A stretch of 9,235 nucleotides of DNA from Muribaculaceae bacterium (GTDB lineage: Bacteria; Bacteroidota; Bacteroidia; Bacteroidales; Muribaculaceae): NCBI GenBank assembly GCA_017619255.1, contig JAFZSS010000086.1, forward strand, positions 1 to 9,235. The letters are read 5' to 3'. A program made the position numbers and the translations under genes. The notes under the pieces are model-generated. The model was not told where the DNA came from and made no database searches. It saw nothing but the letters and a program-made list of their open reading frames with translations. Shown here one piece after another: positions 1 to 7,400 of the stretch; position 1 is the first letter of the stretch, and every line of letters begins with the position of its first letter.

Positions 1-1
1 C

Positions 2-2086
2 AAGGCCGGTGCCGACTTCCCCGATGAGGAAGAAGATGAAGAGGATGAAATGCCCGGCGGCACAGGCGGCAGTGACAGCGATAATCCGTCCTACCGTGAG
101 ACACGACAGCGACGAAATGTCAGTCGGGGTGACAATTCTGCCACCCCCGTCATCGATAAATATGGCAAAGACATCACACGCGAGGCCGCTGAGGGCCGAT
201 TGGACCCCGTTGTGGGACGCGAGACAGAGATTGAACGGCTGGCGCAGATCCTGAGCCGCCGCAAGAAGAACAACCCTGTGATGATCGGTGAGCCCGGCGT
301 GGGCAAGAGCGCCATCATCGAGGGTCTGGCCAAGCGCATCGTCGAGCGCAAGGTGGCACGCACCCTGCTCGACAAACGCATTATCTCGCTCGACATGGCG
401 GCCATCGTGGCAGGCACTAAGTATCGTGGCCAGTTTGAGGAACGCCTCAAAGCCGTCATCGACGAGGTGAGTGCCAACAAGAATGTCATCATGTTCATCG
501 ATGAGATCCACAATATCGTGGGCGCCGGCAATGCCAGCGGATCGATGGACGCTGCCAACCTGCTCAAGCCCGCCTTGGCGCGAGGCGAGTTCCAATGCAT
601 CGGTGCCACCACACTCGACGAGTACCGCAAGAGCATCGAGAAAGACGGAGCCCTGGAACGCCGTTTCCAGAAAGTCCTGGTAGAGCCCACCACACCCGAA
701 CAGACGCTCGAGATTCTACACAAAATCAAGGAGATGTACGAAAAGCACCACGGTGTGAGCTATACCGACGAGGCTCTGCGCGCATGCGTCACACTCACCG
801 ACCGCTACATCAGCGACCGTTTCCTGCCCGACAAGGCCATCGACGCGATGGACGAGGCGGGCTCACGCGTGCATATCACCCGTGTGGATACACCTAAGGA
901 AATAGAGGACCTCGAGCAGCGCATCGCCGAGGCCCAAGACAACAAGTTCAAGGCCGTGCAGGCACAGAACTTCGAGAGTGCTGCAAACTACCGTGACCAA
1001 CAGGAGAAACTCAAGGCCGAGCTGCAGGAAGCCAAGGAACGCTGGGAGGCTGAACTCGACAGCCGCCGCGTGACTGTCAATGAGGGCAACATTGCCGAGG
1101 TTGTCGCCATGATGACCGGCGTGCCCACCCAACGCATCGCACAAAGCGAGGGCATCCGCCTGCTGGGCATGACCGACGAACTCAAGAAACAGGTCATCGG
1201 CCAAGACGAGGCTATCGATAAAATCGCCCGCAGCATCCGCCGCAACCGCGCTGGCTTGCGCGACCCGAAGCGACCCATCGGCTCGTTCATGTTCCTGGGC
1301 CCGACTGGTGTGGGCAAGACCCTGCTGGCCAAGAAACTGGCACAGTTCCTATTCAACAGCGATGACGCCCTTATCCGCGTGGACATGAGCGAATATATGG
1401 AGAAGTTCAATGTGTCCCGCCTCGTGGGTGCTCCTCCGGGCTATGTAGGCTATGAGGAGGGCGGACAGCTCACCGAGAAGGTGCGCCGTCATCCCTATAG
1501 CGTCGTGCTGCTTGACGAAATCGAGAAAGCACACCCCGATGTGTTTAACATGCTGCTGCAAGTGCTCGACGAGGGCAGCCTCACCGACGGTCTGGGCCGC
1601 AAGGTGGACTTCAAGAACACCATCATCATCATGACCAGCAACATCGGCACCAGGGAACTGAAAGACTTTGGCGCAGGCGTGGGCTTCAACACGAGTGAAT
1701 TGACCAAAGAGCGCAGCGACTCGGTCATCCGCAAGGCATTGAACCGCCAGTTCTCGCCCGAGTTCCTAAACCGTGTGGACGATATTGTCACCTTTGGCGC
1801 CCTCAACCACGAGTGCATCCTCAAGATCGTTGATATCGAATTAGCCTCGTTCTACCAGCGCGTTGAAGAGAACGACCTGAAACTTGAGATCACCGAAGCC
1901 GCCAAGAATATGGTCGCCGACCATGGATTTGACATCCAATACGGTGCCCGCCCGCTTAAGCGTGCTATTCAAAGCGAAATCGAGGACCCATTGAGCGAGA
2001 TGCTGCTGCGCGAGGAAGCCAAGCCTGGCGACACCATCCTGATTGATGTCACTGACGATAAAATCACTGCCAGCATACGCAAATAA
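2..2086 (+). CDS. clpC: ClpC-type AAA+ ATPase, ATP-binding subunit of Clp protease (5' partial)
   Basis: Hexameric cytoplasmic unfoldase that uses ATP to thread substrates into the ClpP peptidase. The frame is open from base 2, so 694 C-terminal residues are visible; the N-terminal Clp_N repeats, about 150 residues by comparison with the family, lie outside. In visible numbering, an acidic Asp/Glu linker is at 7-16. The first AAA+ domain has Walker A GEPGVGKS at 96-103, Walker B FIDE around 165-168 and the ALERRF arginine-finger region. A short middle segment carries a UVR motif at about 314-345 (key residues NFE and YRD). The second AAA+ domain has Walker A GPTGVGKT at 433-440, Walker B LLDE at 503-506 and sensor-2 GARPLKRA near the end. 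The UVR motif, the lack of a long ClpB-type coiled-coil M domain, and a VGFN loop at 560-563 matching the ClpP-docking loop of ClpC all favour ClpC over ClpB. No frameshift or missing catalytic residue is seen. The internal ATG at 50 is not the start. Confidence 0.93.
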   Translation, partial: KAGADFPDEEEDEEDEMPGGTGGSDSDNPSYRETRQRRNVSRGDNSATPVIDKYGKDITREAAEGRLDPVVGRETEIERLAQILSRRKKNNPVMIGEPGVGKSAIIEGLAKRIVERKVARTLLDKRIISLDMAAIVAGTKYRGQFEERLKAVIDEVSANKNVIMFIDEIHNIVGAGNASGSMDAANLLKPALARGEFQCIGATTLDEYRKSIEKDGALERRFQKVLVEPTTPEQTLEILHKIKEMYEKHHGVSYTDEALRACVTLTDRYISDRFLPDKAIDAMDEAGSRVHITRVDTPKEIEDLEQRIAEAQDNKFKAVQAQNFESAANYRDQQEKLKAELQEAKERWEAELDSRRVTVNEGNIAEVVAMMTGVPTQRIAQSEGIRLLGMTDELKKQVIGQDEAIDKIARSIRRNRAGLRDPKRPIGSFMFLGPTGVGKTLLAKKLAQFLFNSDDALIRVDMSEYMEKFNVSRLVGAPPGYVGYEEGGQLTEKVRRHPYSVVLLDEIEKAHPDVFNMLLQVLDEGSLTDGLGRKVDFKNTIIIMTSNIGTRELKDFGAGVGFNTSELTKERSDSVIRKALNRQFSPEFLNRVDDIVTFGALNHECILKIVDIELASFYQRVEENDLKLEITEAAKNMVADHGFDIQYGARPLKRAIQSEIEDPLSEMLLREEAKPGDTILIDVTDDKITASIRK

Positions 2087-2097
2087 TCAGGAATGAA

Positions 2098-2154
2098 GAA
2101 TTAGGAGTGAGGTGGTGTGTCTGCTCGGCGGATGCAACACCTCACTCCTAATTT
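2098..2154. terminator. Long hairpin between convergent genes, probable bidirectional terminator
   Basis: The 83-bp gap between the two stop codons holds a perfect 16-bp inverted repeat: left arm 2099-2114 (AATTAGGAGTGAGGTG), right arm 2138-2153. A G-U pair (2098/2154) can extend it outward. After one G/A mismatch (2115/2137) further pairs, some of them wobble, run inward to a five-base loop at 2124-2128. It starts 12 bases after the clpC stop and ends 16 bases before the tamL stop, so it could end transcripts from both sides. Neither flank has a real U-run, only short AATTT or AATTCTT ends, so intrinsic termination is likely but not proven. It may instead be a repeat-derived or RNA-stabilising hairpin. 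Confidence 0.7.
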
Positions 2155-2169
2155 ATAACATCTAACTCA

Positions 2170-4479
2170 CTAGAAGGGGTAGCCGATAGCCAAGTGGAAG
2201 GCAAGAGCCTCCTTGAAGCTGGGAATATTGAAGTAGCCGCTCTTAGTGGTTTCATAGGGGGCGTGGATTCCGATACCCAAGTCGGCACGCACAACCAGCA
2301 TCGTCATGTCGAAACGCAATCCCACACCAGTGCCTAACGCCAGTTGGTCCAGGAAATTCTTCATCCTGAGTTTGCCCTCAGGTCGCATGGGGTCGTTCTC
2401 GAGCAGCCAGATGTTACCTGCATCCAGGAAGATGGCGCCCTTGAAGTAACCGAGGATGGGGAAACGGTACTCGGTGTTGGCCTCGAACCTGAAGGAACCC
2501 GTTTGGTCATAGTAGGTGAAGTTGTCGTTCTCACCAGGGTGGAAACTTCCCGGGCCAAGCGTGCGCACGGCAAAGGCACGGATGGAGTTGGAACCGCCGG
2601 CATAAAATTGCTCGCGATAGGGCAACTCACTGCTGTTGCCATAGGCATGAGCGGCACCAAGAAACACACGAGTCGCCAATTGGGACTCGAAGCCAAAGTA
2701 CCGGGTCCACACGACCTGCCCATGTGCCTTGACAAACTGGGAGAACGGGGTGCCCAACAATTGTTTAGTGCCGTCGGAGCCAAATAATGCCCACAAGCCC
2801 GAAGCGATATTGCCCGCCTCACTGAAACTGGCCGTAAAAGTGATGTGATCACGAGGAGTGATATCGCGGTCATAGGTGTAGGTGTATTCGATTTTGGGGA
2901 TGAATACACTTTTGAAACTCTCCTGCAACGCAGGGTGCCCCTCCATCTGTTGGTCAAACCGCTCGCTGCTGCTCAACAGGCGGTTATAGGTAAGTTTGAA
3001 GGGGGTCAGCACATGGCTGGAATAGCGGTTGGCATGCCATTCCCACGAGGCGGCTAAGGACAGCTGCGACATCTTGAAATAGTCAGGGCGGTTCATTAGA
3101 TCGGCCGACAGTGAGAAGCGCGTCCAATTGGTGTAGCGTCGTGAGGGATACAGGAACTTGGGGGCCAGCAGGCGGGGGAAATCCAACTTAGACTCGATAC
3201 CAAACTCGTAGGAGTTGAAGTCTGCGCCCTTATAAGTGCCTGCGCCACCGGTCTGCCACTCGTAGTCACCGTAGATATCAACAGAGAACTTCTCCCCTGC
3301 CCCAAAGGCATTCTTATGGCTTGCACCGACTTCGAGACCCGGCCCGATGAAACTGTTGCTCTTGGAAGTTCCGTGCGCCTCGAGCGTCACCTCCCAAGGC
3401 TTGTCAAGCTGGCAATTGATCGCCAAATCGAGCAATCCGTCACCTTCGGGGGTGATGCTGTCGAGCGGCGTCACTTGGATGTCCACCAGACTGAAGATGC
3501 CCAAACTGGAGAGTGCCGCCTGAGTTCGGTCTATGCTGTTAACGCGGAACAAGCCTCCCTTTCGGGCACGGATGCAGCCAGGAATGACATGGTCCTTGAT
3601 ATAAACCGGCTCATACTTGATGAGGGTGCATCGCTGTGACTCAATGGTGTCGGGCTCTCCAACGCCATCGTCATTGACAACGGTAGCCACGATGTCATGG
3701 GTTCGATAGCGCATCCTGGCGTTATTGGGAATATCGCTGGACTCAATCAAGCGCATGTGAATCACGCCCTGATTCTGCACGCTATCGGCAAGATACTGGA
3801 TGTACTCCGGCCTAAAGAAGTAATAGCCGCGGTTGCGCACAAAGTTGGTGATATCGATGCGCACGGCACTCAACGAGTCAAGGCAATAGCGGCTTCCCGT
3901 TTGCAGATAATGATTGGCACGCGCGAGTGAGTCGACCATCATCATAAGCGGATCCGTGCCGTTGATGTACTCCACATTGCCTATCGTATAAGGCTCATTG
4001 ACATTCACATCATATGAGATTTTGGCCTTTTTGGGATTCTTTTTGGGATGAATCGTATAACTGGCTGATGAGGTGAAATAGCCATTATTGCGCAAGATGG
4101 TATTGATCATGTCGACACGGGCCTGGGGATTGACTCGCTTGATGAGCACGGGCTTTGCTGCAAAATGCTTGTACAGCCAGCCCTTGAACCCTGTTGCGTC
4201 CTCGTCGATGTTGTTATAGATCATCAGGCCTATCGGGAACGGCGTGCGGTAATAGGGCGAATACAGAGGATTGTTGGGCCTGACATTGATGGCCGTGAAA
4301 ATGTCTTCTTTGACACCAGCGTCCAGTTTGGTGCTTTCCTCATGATACTTGAGATGCTTCACACCCGTGTAGAGCACTTCATTCTCGCCCAACTTGCGGG
4401 TCGTCGAGCAAGAGACCACCATCCATGCGAGCATGGTGGCTGTCACAATTCCCAGGAATGTCCTAATCTTCGCTCTCAT
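2170..4479 (-). CDS. tamL: Outer-membrane Omp85-family lipoprotein TamL (BamA/TamA-like)
   Basis: Complete, 769 residues. It is the outer-membrane partner of TamB, presumed to help insert or assemble envelope components. A lipoprotein signal peptide (MRAKIR, hydrophobic core, VVSC) puts the lipidated cysteine at C24. Residues 25-360 look like several periplasmic POTRA domains: typical helix-plus-GYF/GIF turns occur at about 120-135, 204-222 and 319-332. From about W362 to F769 alternating aromatic and hydrophobic strands fit a 16-strand Omp85 barrel, ending in IGYPF with the terminal aromatic residue typical of a BAM beta-signal. The L6 motif, usually VRGF or VRGY, reads IRAF at 633-636 after a GGSNS stretch. 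The ATG is supported by the adjoining signal peptide and by an in-frame TAA six codons upstream (4495-4497). The gene overlaps the end of tamB by 17 bp, so the two are probably co-transcribed and translationally coupled. The family call is firm; the name TamL rests on the lipobox and the tamB linkage. Confidence 0.9.
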   Translation of the reverse strand: MRAKIRTFLGIVTATMLAWMVVSCSTTRKLGENEVLYTGVKHLKYHEESTKLDAGVKEDIFTAINVRPNNPLYSPYYRTPFPIGLMIYNNIDEDATGFKGWLYKHFAAKPVLIKRVNPQARVDMINTILRNNGYFTSSASYTIHPKKNPKKAKISYDVNVNEPYTIGNVEYINGTDPLMMMVDSLARANHYLQTGSRYCLDSLSAVRIDITNFVRNRGYYFFRPEYIQYLADSVQNQGVIHMRLIESSDIPNNARMRYRTHDIVATVVNDDGVGEPDTIESQRCTLIKYEPVYIKDHVIPGCIRARKGGLFRVNSIDRTQAALSSLGIFSLVDIQVTPLDSITPEGDGLLDLAINCQLDKPWEVTLEAHGTSKSNSFIGPGLEVGASHKNAFGAGEKFSVDIYGDYEWQTGGAGTYKGADFNSYEFGIESKLDFPRLLAPKFLYPSRRYTNWTRFSLSADLMNRPDYFKMSQLSLAASWEWHANRYSSHVLTPFKLTYNRLLSSSERFDQQMEGHPALQESFKSVFIPKIEYTYTYDRDITPRDHITFTASFSEAGNIASGLWALFGSDGTKQLLGTPFSQFVKAHGQVVWTRYFGFESQLATRVFLGAAHAYGNSSELPYREQFYAGGSNSIRAFAVRTLGPGSFHPGENDNFTYYDQTGSFRFEANTEYRFPILGYFKGAIFLDAGNIWLLENDPMRPEGKLRMKNFLDQLALGTGVGLRFDMTMLVVRADLGIGIHAPYETTKSGYFNIPSFKEALAFHLAIGYPF

Positions 4480-7400
4480 CTTCTCTCTTTCGGATTACTG
4501 TGGGTTTATCGATGTCTGGATCGCTGCTGCCATCGTCGAGGGGCACAGTGAACATGCTGTCGGACTGCTGCTCATCAGACATGGCGTCGATGGCATTCTC
4601 CATCAGTTTCAATTCTGCTTTGCGGGCTTTCTCAAGGGAGTCACGCAGGAGGTATTCACGCGAATGCTTAAATGTGAAGAGGTTCTTCAGATTGGTGAGT
4701 TTACGCTTCAGCACATAGGCGACACCCGTCTCGGTCACCGGACCCTCAAGCACATTCTCGTAGCTGGAGTGGTGGAACAGCTTCAGATAACGCGTGGCAT
4801 TATCGTTAAGATAGTACTCCAGGGAAATGTCGTTGAAAAGTTTCTCAGCAATCTGTTCTGATTCTATCGCATCAGGGCTGTACTCACCGCCGACAACAAT
4901 CTTGAAACGGTCGTTGAACAGCGTTTTGGCCAACCGATAACTGTAGCTGGTCTTTGTGCCGCCGTCAACTGCTCCCTGATATTGGTTGATGCCGAACGAG
5001 ATGTCAATTCCGGGCAAAGTCTCTGCCGCCCACGCATTGAGTCTCGATTGCAGGAACGAGAACAGAGCCGATGTGGCTGCTGTGTTGACATTAAGCCTGA
5101 ACTCACCGCCAGCACCCAGATAGGTATTATAGAGCAACAAACTGATGGCATTCTGCAGGCGCTCGCTCTCGTTCATCGTTTGAATCTCATTCTGTGCGTA
5201 GGCGACATCCTCGCCCTCGCAGGAGAGGTCAAACGAAAGGTCGATATTGTTGAGCGAGCCGCCCACCTTGGCATCGATGAAGAAGTCGGCCGGATGTGCC
5301 TTTTGCGCATCATCGGTGAAACTGGACTTGACGCGCGCGGTACCCTTGAGGTTGAGTTGCGGGTTCAACATCTCTCCGTTCCAAATAATAGTGCTGCCGT
5401 TCTTGATGTCAAAGATCCTTTGTGTGATCAATGGCGGCGTGTACCGCATATTGCCGCTGGCAATAGTGTAAGTGCCCGTGAGGTTGTCACGGCCTGCGAA
5501 GTCCACCGTGTATTTCAGTCGTCCGCTACCGTCAATGGTAGCGCGGTTCTGGCCATCCTCCGAGAGGTAAGCGTTAATCTTAGCCCCCTGCTCCACTTCG
5601 ATATTGGCCAGGATGTTGAGGGCATTGCTGCCTTTACCCGTCACCAGCACGGTTGGTCCAGTCTCGGGCTGATTGAAGTCGATAAAGGTCACCATATCCT
5701 CGTCGATGGCTGTGGACAATTGAGAGATGTCATCCTTCATCACATAGGTGATGTCGCTGCCCGGCAGCAATTTCGCATCGGCACGCACCGTCATCACACC
5801 GCCACGACTCCTCACGGTGGCATTGATATCTGCCAAGCCTTTGCCGAATACCTGTGTCACCTCGTCCTGTTTGCTGTTCATGAACTGCACCTCGCGTCCG
5901 TTGGCGGTCAGGTCGATGATCATGTTGTCCGGGGCGCGCAGGTCAACAGTGCCGTTGATAACGACAGGGCTGCGGTTGGCGCCTATCAGTTTATATTTAT
6001 CGAAGGTAATGACATTATCCTCGATGGGCACACGGTCAGTTGACAGCGACAGCGAGCTGCCGTAGCGGGGCAGATTAACCCTTGCCCCATCGGCGGTGAA
6101 ATAACCGTTCATGCGCAGGTCATCCATCTGACCGCTAATACCGAGGGTACCGACAGCATAGCCGTCGAGCCAGATGTAGTCACCAGGGATGAACGCATTG
6201 GCGCGTTCCAAGGGGAAGCGGTTGAACCGCGCCTCCATATTCAGCGGTGAGCCTGTTGTCATGTCATTCAATGTTCCCTCAAGGACAATGGCCTCCTTAC
6301 CGTCGAGGACGACATCAGCCGTCAGGCGTGTCGATTGCGTAGCAGGATCGAGGTCGAAGTCGGCGTTGAGAATCACATCGCCCTCAGGCTTGCCGTTGTA
6401 CACGAAATCCTTGATGGCGATAATGCCGTCACCATCGGCATTGGCACCATCCCAGTTGATGTCCACATTGGCGTTAACTGTGCCGCTGGTACGGTCCAAC
6501 ATGGGCACAATGCGCGTCCATTCCTCAAGTTTGAGGTTATTAACATTGAGTAGCACATTCTCGCGGTTTTCGCCAGGGATGCGCTGCGTCAGCAACTCGA
6601 CACTGCTGCTGTCGCTGCGCAACTGCAGGTTGGCATCAAGCATGCGCGTGCGATAATCCACATTCACATGATTATCCTCGTTGAAGGTCCAGTGTCTGTA
6701 ACCAATTACCGGATCCTTGCCGAAGAGCCGCATCCGCACCTCGTCATCGGTCAAGCGAGCATTGCAACCCAAGCGGTAACCCGTCTCGCCCTTGATGTTT
6801 TGCTGGTGCAGCATGAAGTCCAATGCGGGTCCCTTGATGCCACCCTCTATATCCACTTGAGCGTACTCGTCCCATGTTCCCGGGCGGTTACCCATGTGCG
6901 CGTTAAAGGCGAGGTATGTGTTCTGCAACTCGTTGGCATGGACGGTGATGGTGTCGATGTTGGTCTCGCCATAACTGATGCCGTGTGCCCTGCCATCGAG
7001 GAAGAGTACGCTGTCACGGCTCATCTCACAGCTGACATCGCGGAAGTCTATCTCATGCTGTTGTAAGTAGCGTTGAACCAGACCATCGGTACCCATGTGC
7101 ATGTCGAAATCGAACCAAGGCATCGGCTCCTTGAGGCGCTCGATGTCAATCCAGCGCTCTTTCAACTGGCGTTGCACCTCGGTGGCGGTATTCTGGAGGT
7201 CTTCCATCAGCTCCGTCATGCCACACGGCGCATTCAGGTGAGCGTAGTTGTCTTCATTCTCCACGGTGATGCAGGTCTGCCACGGGGTGCTATGCAACAT
7301 AGCCCTGGCATTATCCGCAACGAGCAGGCTGCTGTCCAGCTGCCAATCCACATCGGTGAGCTGCAGGTCGGCATCCCACTCCTTGGTGCGCAGGTTGATA

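Noticed and set aside
50..52. ATG as the start codon of clpC
   Set aside because: The frame is open to base 2, and a ClpC protein should have about 150 more N-terminal residues. This Met lies in the linker after the acidic run.
91..729. 212-codon open frame on the minus strand, opposite clpC
   Set aside because: It lies opposite the conserved first AAA+ domain. The Ser/Arg/Leu-rich product has no domain pattern and reflects codon bias.
2087..2169. Small gene, promoter or small RNA in the gap between clpC and tamL
   Set aside because: The 83 bp lie between two converging stop codons and are filled by the hairpin. No open frame with a start signal and no Bacteroidota-type TTTG / TAnnTTTG promoter pair is seen.
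4982..6043. 353-codon open frame on the + strand, opposite tamB
   Set aside because: Same codon-aligned antisense effect. The sense strand encodes the conserved DUF490 domain, and no ribosome-binding site or recognisable family is seen.
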